From SIG603 sp963589785 (GTDB lineage: Bacteria > Bacillota > Clostridia > Oscillospirales > Acutalibacteraceae), in assembly GCA_963589785.1 (NCBI GenBank), contig CAVAMJ010000007.1, positions 53,526 to 117,525 of the forward strand: a stretch of 64,000 nucleotides of DNA. The letters are read 5' to 3'. Both the position numbers and the translations under genes were made by a program. The notes beneath the pieces are model-generated. The model saw only the letters and a list, made by a program, of their open reading frames with translations, ran no database searches and had not been told where the DNA came from. Below are positions 8,383 to 17,331 of the stretch, piece by piece (position 1 is the stretch's first letter; every line of letters starts with the position of its first letter).

Positions 8383-9639
8383 TTACTTTTCGAGTACAGT
8401 CTTAACAGCATTTACGAAAATTTCAAGTCCCTTCTTGAGGTCCTCGTCATTAATCATAAGCTGTGGCATAATCTTTGCTACGCTGTCCTCACGGCCAGCT
8501 GTCTCAAAGATAAGTCCGTTATCAAAAGCCTCGTGGATAATCTTGACAACAGTGCCCTTCGGGAACTTGCTGAAATCGCATCCCCAGATGCAGCCTAAGC
8601 CACGAACCTCGATATCAGGAGAAATCTTAGCCATTTCGGTTGTGAGATACTCTCTAATGAACGGTTCTCTTGCCTTTGCCATGCCCGGGACATCCTTTTC
8701 AGCAACAAGCTCGAGTGCTGCCTTAGCGGCAACAACAGAAAGCTGGAAGCCTCTGAAAGTTCCGTTGTGCTCACCCGGTGACCAAATGTCTAGCTCCGGC
8801 TTAAAGAGTGTGAGTGCAAACGGCATTCCGTAACCACCGATTGACTTTGAAAGACAAACGATGTCAGGAACAATGCCCGCTCTCTCAAACGAGAAGAAAT
8901 ATCCTGTTCTTCCGCAGCCTACCTGAACATCGTCGACAACGAGAAGAATTTCGTGCTTATCGCAAAGTGCACGAAGTCCCTGTAAGAACTCTGTGCTGAA
9001 CGGATGAATTCCGCCCTCTGCCTGAAGTGTTTCGATGAAAATTGCTGCCGGCTTCTCAACACCAGAGTGATCGTCTGTGATGAGAGTATCAATGTAATTT
9101 AATACATCAAGACCGGGGAACATATAAGGTGCCGGAATGTGAACAACACCGCCAAGCTGTGTTCCAGCGCCTTTTCTTGCAGCCTCCTCTGTTGTGAGTG
9201 AAAGTGCACCGAGAGTCATGCCGTGGAAACATCCCATGAATGCAAAGACGGTCTGTCTGCCTGTCACCTTTCTTGCAAGCTTAAGTGCGGCTTCAATAGA
9301 GTTAGTACCTGTCGGACCCGGGAACATAACCTTGTATTCAAGTCCTCTCGGAGCGAGAATTTTCTCCTCGAAATACTCGAGAAATTCTCTCTTCGGCTTA
9401 GTGTACATGTCCATAGCATGAGTTACACCGTCATTCATGAGGTAATCGACAACTCTCTGCTTGATATAGTCATTGTTATGACCATAGTTGAGAGCGCCTG
9501 CACCCATGAAAAAGTCAATGTACTCTTTGCCGTCCTCGTCATACTGCTTTGAGTCCTTCGATTTAACAAAAACCGATGTGAACTTCCTGCAATAGGACCT
9601 AACTTCTGATTCGTACTCTTCGAAAGCTTTAATATTCAT
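8383..9639 (-). CDS. class III aminotransferase, EctB-like (diaminobutyrate--2-oxoglutarate transaminase family)
   Basis: PLP enzyme that in characterised EctB moves an amino group from glutamate to aspartate semialdehyde, giving 2,4-diaminobutyrate. Seen: YIDFFMGAGALNYGHN at the N-terminus, GCFHGMTLGALSLT, the cofactor aspartate in LLVVDDVQVGCGRTG, and the PLP lysine in VCLSKSIGGYGMP near residue 265. 418 residues from the ATG at 9639, chosen because AAAGGA lies 11 nt upstream; an ATG 12 nt earlier has no spacing for it. No ectA or ectC is present, so ectoine synthesis is not supported. It is monocistronic. Confidence 0.85.
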   Translation of the reverse strand: MNIKAFEEYESEVRSYCRKFTSVFVKSKDSKQYDEDGKEYIDFFMGAGALNYGHNNDYIKQRVVDYLMNDGVTHAMDMYTKPKREFLEYFEEKILAPRGLEYKVMFPGPTGTNSIEAALKLARKVTGRQTVFAFMGCFHGMTLGALSLTTEEAARKGAGTQLGGVVHIPAPYMFPGLDVLNYIDTLITDDHSGVEKPAAIFIETLQAEGGIHPFSTEFLQGLRALCDKHEILLVVDDVQVGCGRTGYFFSFERAGIVPDIVCLSKSIGGYGMPFALTLFKPELDIWSPGEHNGTFRGFQLSVVAAKAALELVAEKDVPGMAKAREPFIREYLTTEMAKISPDIEVRGLGCIWGCDFSKFPKGTVVKIIHEAFDNGLIFETAGREDSVAKIMPQLMINDEDLKKGLEIFVNAVKTVLEK

Positions 9640-9757
9640 TTTGAATCGCATCCTTTCCGCAGCGCTTTACGAACTCAGACGGCTCCTTTTTCTGCCGTTC
9701 TTAAAAATTTCTCATATAGAGTTATCCGCAAAGCCTTTATTGAAATTCGCTTCCAAA

Positions 9758-9785
9758 ATAAAAGCCGTTAGGCTCTTATTTTCTA
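9758..9785 (-). terminator. possible terminator after prfB
   Basis: Minus-strand GAGCC-TAAC-GGCTTTTATTTT, a short stem with a T-rich tail 10-35 bp after the prfB stop. The stem is short, so support is moderate. Confidence 0.5.
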
Positions 9786-9794
9786 AAATAGTAA

Positions 9795-10928
9795 TTAATC
9801 ATCGCTTCCGCTCTCGTCAAGTGTGCCCTGGCTGAGTGCGGTTAGGTAAGCGTTGATAAACGGGTCGAGAGCACCGTCCATGACAGCGTTGATATTTCCC
9901 GTCTCATACTTTGTTCTGTGGTCCTTAACAAGTGTGTAAGGCATGAAAACATATGAACGGATCTGGCTGCCCCAGGTGATCTCCTTCTGAACTCCCTTAA
10001 TATCAGAGAGCTTCTCGAGGTGCTCCTTCTCCTTGATCTCAACGAGCTTGGAGATAAGCATCTTCATAGCAACGGCACGGTTCTGGAACTGGCTTCTTTC
10101 AACCTGTGACGCTGTTACGATACCTGTCGGGATATGAATAAGTCTGACAGCTGAGGAGGTCTTGTTGACCTTCTGTCCGCCGGCACCTGAAGCACGATAA
10201 ACCTCCATCTTGATATCCTCTGGAGGAATCTCAACGGAAAGGTCTTCTTCAATCTCAGGCATAACCTCCAAAGAAGAGAATGAAGTGTGTCTTCTGCCTG
10301 CGGCGTCAAACGGTGAAACTCTGACTAATCTGTGAACGCCAGCCTCACTCTTAAGGAAGCCGTAAGCGTTCTCACCCTCAACGAGAATGGAAGCTGACTT
10401 AAGTCCCGCCTCGTCACCGTCGAGGTAATCAAGTGTACTAACCTTGAAGCCGTGTCTTTCGCCCCAACGGTTGTACATTCTGAAAAGCATTTCTGCCCAG
10501 TCCTGAGCCTCGGTTCCGCCCGAGCCTGCATGGAAAGTAAGAATTGCGTTATTTTTATCATATTCGCCTGTGAGTAATGTTGTCAGGCGCATGTTTTCTA
10601 TTTTTTCTGTGATCTCATCTATCTGAGCCTCGATATCGGGAATGAGAGAGAGATCTTCTTCTTCGTCACCCATCTCGATGAGTGTGTAGGTGTCCTCGCA
10701 CTTTTCTACAAGATCAAGATATCCCTGATCCTTAGCCTTGAGATTTGCTGTTCTCTGAGTAACCTTCTGGGCTGTCTCCATGTCGTCCCAGAATCCCGGA
10801 GCCGCCGCCTTGAGCTCGAGCATCTCTACCTCACGGCGAATTTTCTCGAGTCCGAGAGACTCCTTGAGTAATTCGAGCGAAGACTGCTGATCGTCCAATT
10901 TCTTCTTTAATTCTTCAAACTGAAGCAT
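9795..10928 (-). CDS. prfB: peptide chain release factor 2, single uninterrupted frame
   Basis: Recognises UGA and UAA and triggers peptide release. RVSPFDAAGRRHTSF carries the SPF codon-recognition tripeptide, and ASGAGGQKVNKT carries the catalytic GGQ. 377 residues. In many bacteria prfB has an in-frame UGA near codon 26 that needs +1 frameshifting. Here the equivalent place (about 10846-10866) reads AAGGAGTCTCTCGGACTC on the coding strand, with no stop and no shift, so UGA-sensing autoregulation is absent. It is monocistronic. Confidence 0.96.
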   Translation of the reverse strand: MLQFEELKKKLDDQQSSLELLKESLGLEKIRREVEMLELKAAAPGFWDDMETAQKVTQRTANLKAKDQGYLDLVEKCEDTYTLIEMGDEEEDLSLIPDIEAQIDEITEKIENMRLTTLLTGEYDKNNAILTFHAGSGGTEAQDWAEMLFRMYNRWGERHGFKVSTLDYLDGDEAGLKSASILVEGENAYGFLKSEAGVHRLVRVSPFDAAGRRHTSFSSLEVMPEIEEDLSVEIPPEDIKMEVYRASGAGGQKVNKTSSAVRLIHIPTGIVTASQVERSQFQNRAVAMKMLISKLVEIKEKEHLEKLSDIKGVQKEITWGSQIRSYVFMPYTLVKDHRTKYETGNINAVMDGALDPFINAYLTALSQGTLDESGSDD

Positions 10929-11033
10929 GCTGTTCGTTTCCTTTATTTCTTAATTTAACTATTTCTTTCTAATTATGGTATTATAGCCTATATTCCGCAA
11001 AATTGCAAGCTTTTTGAACTATACCGATTGACA

Positions 11034-11062
11034 CAAAAAAGGAGACACCTGAAGGCATCTCC
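11034..11062 (-). terminator. intrinsic terminator after the MarR gene
   Basis: Minus-strand GGAGATGCC-TTCA-GGTGTCTCC followed by TTTTTTG, 20 bp after the stop at 11082. Confidence 0.8.
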
Positions 11063-11081
11063 TGTGTAATCATTATAAATA

Positions 11082-11525
11082 TCAGTCTGATAAAGCAAGA
11101 TTTTCATTCATCCTTTTAACCAAAAGGTTGATTTCTTCAATCTCGTCATCAGAGAAACCCTTTAAAGCTTTCTCGTAAAATTCGCTTTTCTTTGCAAAAA
11201 GCAAAAGTGCAAGCTCTCTTGCCTTATCGGTCATTTTGATATGCAAAATCCTTGCGTCGTTCTTGTCCTCCTCGGCATAAGCGAAGCCCTTTGAAATAAG
11301 CACTCCTATGCTCTTTGAAGCTTGACTTTTGGAATATCCCCGAAGCCTTACGACATCTGTCTGAGTGTCGCACTCAGGAAATGTCAGGAAAAAGGCAAGA
11401 ATATCTGTCTCCTTTTCGTTAAGTCCGTATCCTTCTCCTGTCTTACTGATATAATTGTAGTAACCCAACATGAATGAATTCTGAGTTGTAATTAAAGCTG
11501 CTAAATCGATGATATTGTTGCCCAT
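11082..11525 (-). CDS. MarR-family transcriptional regulator
   Basis: 147-residue winged-helix regulator. The DNA-binding part is near residues 38-95: LNEKETDILAFFLTFPE, then VVRLRGYSKSQASKSIGVLISKGF (recognition helix) and the wing DARILHIKMTDKAREL. The C-terminal dimerisation helix includes GFSDDEIEEINLLVKRMNENL. It is divergent from the dCMP deaminase gene across 257 bp and has no cotranscribed transporter, so its target and ligand cannot be inferred. A TATAAT box lies about 30 bp upstream of the start. Confidence 0.88.
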   Translation of the reverse strand: MGNNIIDLAALITTQNSFMLGYYNYISKTGEGYGLNEKETDILAFFLTFPECDTQTDVVRLRGYSKSQASKSIGVLISKGFAYAEEDKNDARILHIKMTDKARELALLLFAKKSEFYEKALKGFSDDEIEEINLLVKRMNENLALSD

Positions 11526-11720
11526 GAAAAACCTGCCGTGTCTTTAGCTATTTTTATTATACAATCAGTTCGAAAACTATATTCGCTTTCGATTAATTTA
11601 TTCTGTTAATATTTTATATCACAAGTGACTTTTCAAGTCAACCGCATTTGTTCAAAATTCTGTGCAAAATGAAATCTTAGAATTTCTAAATTTCAATTCA
11701 CCCGAAAACGCAAATTTTAC

Positions 11721-11749
11721 TTGCAGAAAAATCATTATCAATATATACT
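11721..11749 (+). promoter_or_regulatory. promoter for the dCMP deaminase gene
   Basis: TTGCAG (11721-11726), 17 bp, TATACT (11744-11749), 34 bp before the start codon. Confidence 0.65.
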
Positions 11750-11782
11750 CTTTACAGTACATATTTATTTCGGAGGACCGCT

Positions 11783-12262
11783 ATGAAAAGAGAAAATTAC
11801 ATCACATGGGACGATTATTTCATGTCAGTCGCAAAGCTCGCCTCAATGAGAAGCAAAGACCCAAACACTCAGGTCGGCGCTTGCATAGTCGGCAGAGACA
11901 ATGTCATCATTTCAACAGGCTACAACGGATTTCCAAAGGGCTGCAGTGATGATGAATTCCCTTGGGCAAGAGAGGGCGAGGACACCAAGTACCCGTTCGT
12001 GGTTCACGCTGAGCTTAACTCAATCCTCAACGCAAACGGCAAGGACCTTCGCGGCTCTAAACTTTATGTCGCTCTTTTCCCGTGCAACGAGTGCGCTAAG
12101 GCTATCATTCAGTCTGGCATAAGCGAGGTTGTTTACCTCAGTGACAAATATAACGGTGCACCTAACATGGTCGCATCAAGAAGAATGCTCAATGCCGCCG
12201 GCATCAAGCTCACTCAGTATCAGCCGACAGTCAAGCAAATCACAATCGACTTAACCGAGTGA
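11783..12262 (+). CDS. deoxycytidylate deaminase (dCMP deaminase, ComEB-like)
   Basis: Zinc enzyme converting dCMP to dUMP for thymidylate synthesis. Zinc and catalytic motifs are visible: VVHAELNSI (HAE, with the proton-shuttling Glu) near residue 75, and LFPCNECAKAI (PCxxC) near residue 103. N-terminal WDDYFMSVAKLASMRSKDPN and QVGACIV are typical. 159 residues, normal. GGAGGACCGCT precedes the ATG. Late-competence genes that would justify the comE name are not nearby, so a metabolic role is the safer reading. Confidence 0.93.
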   Translation: MKRENYITWDDYFMSVAKLASMRSKDPNTQVGACIVGRDNVIISTGYNGFPKGCSDDEFPWAREGEDTKYPFVVHAELNSILNANGKDLRGSKLYVALFPCNECAKAIIQSGISEVVYLSDKYNGAPNMVASRRMLNAAGIKLTQYQPTVKQITIDLTE

Positions 12263-12271
12263 TATAAAAAA

Positions 12272-12478
12272 TCAGTTCTGCTTTCTTACGATTGTGTATT
12301 CGTCACCGGGGCGGTAGTACGGACAATATGAGCGGGAGTTTGTCGAAATTCTTCCGTAATCGTCCTCGTCCATGCTGACCTCACAATCCCAGCAGTCATA
12401 ATATTCGTCATATGTAAAATGCATGCAGTTGTCACAGCTTGACCTCACTGCGTGCTTTTTCTTTTCGTTTGTATTCAT
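12272..12478 (-). CDS. small cysteine-rich protein (DUF6472-like)
   Basis: 68 residues with two CxxC-type pairs: CDNCMHFTYDEYYDC near residues 15-29 and CWDCEVSMDEDDYGR after it, plus a later Cys in SYCPYYRPGDEYTIV. This pattern suggests a small metal-binding (zinc) protein and resembles DUF6472, a family recalled from Clostridia. AAAGGATG precedes the start. It overlaps no other gene and converges on the dCMP deaminase gene 9 bp away. Function unknown. Confidence 0.75.
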   Translation of the reverse strand: MNTNEKKKHAVRSSCDNCMHFTYDEYYDCWDCEVSMDEDDYGRISTNSRSYCPYYRPGDEYTIVRKQN

Positions 12479-12609
12479 AGGTATTTCACATCCTTTGTTT
12501 TTCTCTAATTAAGTATAACAATTTAAACAAAATTTTACAAGAATTTAGATTTTCACACAGACTTCACACGGATGCATTTCAATTTTACATATCTTTTGCG
12601 GCTCTATAA

Positions 12610-12638
12610 TTGAACTTTTAATTTTCTTATGATACAAT
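12610..12638 (+). promoter_or_regulatory. promoter for the moxR cluster
   Basis: TTGAAC (12610-12615), 17 bp, TACAAT (12633-12638), about 50 bp before the moxR ATG. A TATAAT at 12604-12609 could serve a second start. Confidence 0.6.
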
Positions 12639-12690
12639 TCTTTAGATAAAAAGACTAAAATGATAAAATTTTCTCTTAGGAGGTCAGTAT

Positions 12691-13626
12691 ATGGATAATA
12701 AAGGCGCAGTAGCCGTAGTAAACGAGGTTAGAAAAGCCGTTATCGGCAAGGATGTCTGCATCGTCAAGGTAATGGCTGCTATTTTAGCCGGAGGTCATGT
12801 TCTCATCGAGGATATCCCGGGAGTCGGCAAGACCACTATGGCAAACGCATTCACCAACGCTATGGAGCTCACAGAGCACAGAGTCCAGTTCACCCCCGAC
12901 GTTATGCCGGCGGACATCACAGGCTTCAGCATGTACGATGCCGCAAGCGGAAACTTCGTTTATCGTGAGGGTGCCGCAATGTGCAACCTCTTCTTGGCAG
13001 ATGAAATCAACCGTACCTCTCCTAAAACTCAGTCGGCTTTGCTTCAGGTTATGGAAGAGGGCAAGGTCACTGTTGACGGTGAAGACCACTTGGTTCCAAA
13101 CCCGTTCGTAGTTATCGCAACACAGAACCCAATCGGTTCTGCGGGAACTCAGAGACTCCCTATGTCTCAGCTTGACAGATTTATGATATGCATAAGCATG
13201 GGTTATCCGAATATTCAGGACGAAATCTCAATCGTTCGCGGCAAGGTTGAGCCGTACAAGGTAACTCCTGTTATATCTAAAAACGAGCTTCTTCGCATGA
13301 AAGAGGAAGTAAAGAGCCTTTTCATTCACGATGCTCTTTACCAGTATATCGGAAAGTTAATTCAGGCTACAAGAGACTCCGATTTACTCGAACTCGGCGT
13401 TTCTCCAAGAGGTACAATCGCATTCACTTCTATGTGCAAGGCTATGGCTTACCTCAAGGGCAGAGAGTATGTTCTTCCCGATGACATCGCGGGAATTTTC
13501 ACCGACTGCGTGGCTCACAGACTCATTCTCTCCAAAAAAGCAAGGATAAGCGGAATTACCGAAGAGCAGGTCTGCCGCAATATCCTCGAGACAGTCAAGA
13601 AGCCTGTTCTCTCCAATAAAAAATAA
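12691..13626 (+). CDS. MoxR-family AAA+ ATPase
   Basis: Chaperone-like ATPase thought to assist assembly of partner proteins containing DUF58/VWA domains. Walker A IEDIPGVGKTTMANAF near residue 40, Walker B LADEINRTSPKTQSALLQ near residue 105, sensor VVIATQNPIGSAGT and arginine-finger region RLPMSQLDRF. 311 residues. AGGAGG lies before the ATG. It is followed after 1 bp by the DUF58 gene, which overlaps the transglutaminase gene by 4 bp, the classic three-gene arrangement of this system. Confidence 0.94.
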   Translation: MDNKGAVAVVNEVRKAVIGKDVCIVKVMAAILAGGHVLIEDIPGVGKTTMANAFTNAMELTEHRVQFTPDVMPADITGFSMYDAASGNFVYREGAAMCNLFLADEINRTSPKTQSALLQVMEEGKVTVDGEDHLVPNPFVVIATQNPIGSAGTQRLPMSQLDRFMICISMGYPNIQDEISIVRGKVEPYKVTPVISKNELLRMKEEVKSLFIHDALYQYIGKLIQATRDSDLLELGVSPRGTIAFTSMCKAMAYLKGREYVLPDDIAGIFTDCVAHRLILSKKARISGITEEQVCRNILETVKKPVLSNKK

Positions 13627-13627
13627 A

Positions 13628-14674
13628 ATGAAAATAACTATCTGGACAATAATTACCGCCGCTATTTTCTATATAGCGGTTTTCTATGACAGCTCTGCGA
13701 TGTGTGCGCTTGCACTCTTGATGGCGGTAATTCCCGTGGTTTCGTTCATTATTCTTATTCTCAGACGCTTAACCATGAGAATAAAGCTGTCGGCAGAGAA
13801 CATGACCGTAAATTTCGGCGAAGGAATAAAAGCAGAAATCATTCTTTACGGTCTCCCCTTTCTCTCTCAGCCGCAGTTCGGCTGTAAAATCCATGTTCGC
13901 AATCTTCTGACTGACGCAGAATACGATATGGTCGTGCCGATTAAACGAAGCTTCTTTGAAATCTCGAGTACGACATTTGCCGATGTTGTACCAAAGGAAT
14001 GCGGAATGTGCGAAATTTCACTTTCCCCAAGCAGACTCAAGGACAGCTTAGGTTTATTCAGCTTCAAGGTTTTCAAGAAAAGACGTGCGGTAACGGCTGT
14101 TATCACTGTTTTACCGAAAATCGATGAAATCCCTGTTAAAATCACAAACTCCACGGCAAGCTACTTTTCGAACACAGAGGTTTATTCCACAGAAAAAAGC
14201 GGTGACGACCCAAGTGAAGTTTTCGATGTCAGAGAGTACCGTGCGGGCGACAGTCTTCGAGCAATCCACTGGAAGCAAACGGCAAAAAGCGGAAATCTCA
14301 CCGTCAAGGAATTCGGTCTTCCGATTGAATCAAGTGCGGCAATTGTCTATAACTGCACGGAGCACCTCTCCGACTGCATGAATTTCATAACCTCTCTTTC
14401 TCTCTCACTTCTTGAAGCAGAATGTTCGCACAAGATTTATTTCCGAACAAACTCCGACTCTCAGTCGGTTTTCATCACAAAGGAAGATGACCTCTCGGCA
14501 ATTCTCCCCACTCTCCTTTCAAGCAAGCCTGAAATCACAGAGTTTGACAATATAAAGGAAAGCTTCGTGTGTGAGATAGCAGACGGCGGCAGAGTATATG
14601 TGAACGGCGAACCTGTTTGCGATGTATTCGATAACTACATGCCGATCATCGAAGTGAAAGGGGGAGAACTATGA
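13628..14674 (+). CDS. DUF58 domain membrane protein
   Basis: 348 residues with two N-terminal membrane helices (about residues 5-50) and a cytoplasmic DUF58 domain marked by FDVREYRAGDSLRAIHWKQT near residues 198-217. DUF58 proteins are the usual partners of MoxR ATPases and transglutaminase-like membrane proteins. Start ATG at 13628 is one base after the moxR stop, and the stop overlaps the next start (ATGA). Role unknown beyond probable cell-envelope function. Confidence 0.88.
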   Translation: MKITIWTIITAAIFYIAVFYDSSAMCALALLMAVIPVVSFIILILRRLTMRIKLSAENMTVNFGEGIKAEIILYGLPFLSQPQFGCKIHVRNLLTDAEYDMVVPIKRSFFEISSTTFADVVPKECGMCEISLSPSRLKDSLGLFSFKVFKKRRAVTAVITVLPKIDEIPVKITNSTASYFSNTEVYSTEKSGDDPSEVFDVREYRAGDSLRAIHWKQTAKSGNLTVKEFGLPIESSAAIVYNCTEHLSDCMNFITSLSLSLLEAECSHKIYFRTNSDSQSVFITKEDDLSAILPTLLSSKPEITEFDNIKESFVCEIADGGRVYVNGEPVCDVFDNYMPIIEVKGGEL

Positions 14675-16935
14675 ACAAGCCACAGCTTCCAAAGCTAAGC
14701 TTTGATCTCAACAGACTATTCTTTCTCTTTTTAAGATGCACTCTCTCGATTATCATGGGAACGGTAACGTTCCTTGAAATCGTAAAGGCTTTCGTACCAG
14801 AGGCTTACACCACTGAACTTATTCTTTTCATAATCGGATACGACATAGTAATGGGAATTCTCTTCATACTGTCCGATTATTTTCTCCTTGCACTCATTGG
14901 CCCGGCAATAGTCACCATGGCGATGGTTCTCATAAATATCATGGGATTCATTTCCGCCGGAAAAGAAATCTACAACGGCTTGCAGTATGGAAATCTCGTC
15001 TATCAGAGCGGAGATATAAGCCCAGCCCCTTATTCGGGTGACTACACCTCATGGGTAGGCTTCGCCGCACTGTTCTCGATTATTTGTTTCTATGTGGTCA
15101 TGGTTAGCTACCTTGGCTCAAAACCGCTTCTCGGAACAATGCCGTTTTGGTTCTTGATTGTTTCGTGCTGTCTTATCGGAGAATTTCCAAGTCTTGCCGT
15201 AGTATTGACAGTTGTCTGCTCAACAGCACTCAACATGATACTTAATAACTACAACGGCAAGGGCTTAAATCTCTCGGCTCTGTTCTCAGGCGGTGCTATC
15301 ACGGCACTTTGTGCGATGTTGGCAATACTCATATTTTTACCGCCTACAGCAAGATTTGCCCACGAGCATTCCGATGAACTTCGTGCGTTACAGCAGTCGA
15401 TTTTTGAGTCAAAGAGCCTTGACCCACTCAAGGATGACCTCAGCACGGCTAAGCTTCAGAACACTCCGATAATCCACACGGGAGAAGAAGAAGTCACTAT
15501 TGAAGCAAGCGACATTCCCTCATCCACATTGTTCCTCAAGACACTTTCCACGGCTACCTACACAGGAAGCGGCTGGAAAGCGGCATCTAACAAAAATCTA
15601 CTTAAATATGTTTCGGACGAGAGCGAAGCATTTGACCTCGGATATAATCTTCTCGATTTAAATTCATCGGCAGACGGTGTCTATCAGATTAAATATACCA
15701 TAAGCCACGAGAACGACACGTCGGGCTATGCGTTGCTTCCCGAAAACTCAAATGTCACAAGCGACGACAACACAAAATCAGACGCTTATCTTTTACGAGA
15801 GTTAAACTCCTATTCATTCATAGCTTATCAGCCTGTTGACAAATTCAGTCTTTCAAATACTCTGACTGAAAACAAACTGACAGAATGGGTAAACGAAACC
15901 TACACCGACACTGCAGGATTTGAAAAGGACTCGAGATTTACCGATATGCTCGATGAAGCGAAAGATTTAAGTCTCAACGAAAAAATTGATTTTGTAAAAA
16001 ACCTTTTAAACACATATACTTACAGCAACGACCTCACGGCTCTTGATGACGGTACGGATTATGTAGAGAACTTCCTCTTCACTCAGAAAAAGGGTTACTG
16101 CCAGCACTTTGCAAGTGCCGCAACTCTTATGTATCGCTATCTCGGAATACCCGCAAGATACTGCGTAGGTTATATGCTTCCAAGCAGTGATTTCACCTCA
16201 GATAACAACGGCAGTTACTATACCGTTGTTAAGGATTATTCGGCCCACGCATGGGTTGAGATTTTCACCGATGAACTCGGCTGGGTTACGGTTGATGTTA
16301 CTCCGTCAAACTTCCGTGAGGCTTATTTCGGTGAAAACAGTCAGGAGAATGCGGCGACAGAAAATGACGAGCCGACACCTACTCCGGAACCCACACCGAC
16401 TCCGACCCCGGAACCGGAAGAGGAGAAGATAAACCCTGAGGATGAGCCAGAGGCTTCAGCTACACCGTCCCCCACACCTGAAACAAACAGTGCTGACAAC
16501 TCCGACAACAATATCAACAACAACGATAACAAGTCGAAGTCTACGCCTAAATTCATCTTTGTTCTTCTGATAATCGCACTTTTGGCAGCCGCTTATTTTG
16601 CGGTCAAGAAGTATAAGGACAGCATGAGATTTAAAGTAGACAGAAAACATCCTGTAAATATCATGCTCGCTAATCTTGCGGCTCTCATCGCACTTTGTTC
16701 GGGAAAGAGAAATAATGAAACAGACCGTGAGTATCTGACAAGAGTTCTAAACGGCAAGCTTTCTGATGAAGAAATCTCTGCTTTGTCAGCTTACTTTGAA
16801 GAAGCGGCATTCTCTGACACAGCTTTCTCCGACACAAGAAACGCAGTTGCACTCTGCAAAAAGACAAGAGACATACTCCTCAAAGAGCAAAAGCCGTTCA
16901 AAAAGTTCATAATAGTCTATGTACTATTCAAATAA
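14671..16935 (+). CDS. transglutaminase-like membrane protein (TgpA type)
   Basis: 754 residues. About six membrane helices fill residues 15-225, then an extracellular region carries the transglutaminase core. The catalytic Cys is in KKGYCQHFASAATLMYRYLG near residue 475, His in YSAHAWVEIFTDELGW near residue 530, Asp in VTVDVTPSNF. A Thr/Pro-rich low-complexity linker (TPTPEPTPTPTPEPEEE, about residues 568-610) leads to one more membrane helix (FIFVLLIIALLAAAYFAV) and a short cytoplasmic tail. Last of the moxR-DUF58-TgpA set. The substrate is unknown. Confidence 0.9.
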   Translation: MNKPQLPKLSFDLNRLFFLFLRCTLSIIMGTVTFLEIVKAFVPEAYTTELILFIIGYDIVMGILFILSDYFLLALIGPAIVTMAMVLINIMGFISAGKEIYNGLQYGNLVYQSGDISPAPYSGDYTSWVGFAALFSIICFYVVMVSYLGSKPLLGTMPFWFLIVSCCLIGEFPSLAVVLTVVCSTALNMILNNYNGKGLNLSALFSGGAITALCAMLAILIFLPPTARFAHEHSDELRALQQSIFESKSLDPLKDDLSTAKLQNTPIIHTGEEEVTIEASDIPSSTLFLKTLSTATYTGSGWKAASNKNLLKYVSDESEAFDLGYNLLDLNSSADGVYQIKYTISHENDTSGYALLPENSNVTSDDNTKSDAYLLRELNSYSFIAYQPVDKFSLSNTLTENKLTEWVNETYTDTAGFEKDSRFTDMLDEAKDLSLNEKIDFVKNLLNTYTYSNDLTALDDGTDYVENFLFTQKKGYCQHFASAATLMYRYLGIPARYCVGYMLPSSDFTSDNNGSYYTVVKDYSAHAWVEIFTDELGWVTVDVTPSNFREAYFGENSQENAATENDEPTPTPEPTPTPTPEPEEEKINPEDEPEASATPSPTPETNSADNSDNNINNNDNKSKSTPKFIFVLLIIALLAAAYFAVKKYKDSMRFKVDRKHPVNIMLANLAALIALCSGKRNNETDREYLTRVLNGKLSDEEISALSAYFEEAAFSDTAFSDTRNAVALCKKTRDILLKEQKPFKKFIIVYVLFK

Positions 16936-16961
16936 GCAAGTTAAAAGAAAGGAAAAATACT

Positions 16962-17270
16962 ATGGGAGTTATTACATTAACAAACAGTAATTTTGATGAA
17001 GTTATTGCGACAAGCACACAGCCTGTTCTTGTTGATTTCTGGGCAACATGGTGCGGCCCGTGCAAAATGGTCTCTCCGATTGTGGACGAGATTGCAGAGG
17101 AAGAGGACGTAACAGTCGGCAAGGTAAATGTTGACGAAGAGCCTGAGCTTGCTTCAAGATTTGGCGTTATGAGCATTCCTACTCTCCTTGTTTTCGAGGG
17201 CGGAAAGCTTGTAAACAAGGCAGTCGGAGCAAGACCGAAGGACGATATCCTCGATTTACTCGGACTTTAA
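16962..17270 (+). CDS. trxA: thioredoxin
   Basis: Small dithiol oxidoreductase. WATWCGPCKMVSPIVDEIAE near residues 28-47 holds the WCGPC active site, and the cis-proline segment is MSIPTLLVFEGG. 102 residues, standard length. AAAGGAAAAA precedes the ATG. It begins 26 bp after the transglutaminase gene, possibly by readthrough, and ends at an intrinsic terminator. Confidence 0.96.
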   Translation: MGVITLTNSNFDEVIATSTQPVLVDFWATWCGPCKMVSPIVDEIAEEEDVTVGKVNVDEEPELASRFGVMSIPTLLVFEGGKLVNKAVGARPKDDILDLLGL

Positions 17271-17288
17271 TTTACGCTTAATACGCAA

Positions 17289-17325
17289 AAAAGTGTTCGT
17301 CTCACGGCGAACACTTTTCTTTTGC
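17289..17325 (+). terminator. intrinsic terminator after trxA
   Basis: AAAAGTGTTCG pairs with CGAACACTTTT around an 8-nt loop, followed by CTTTT. It may also serve the converging methylase gene. Confidence 0.8.
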
Positions 17326-17331
17326 TCTTTT

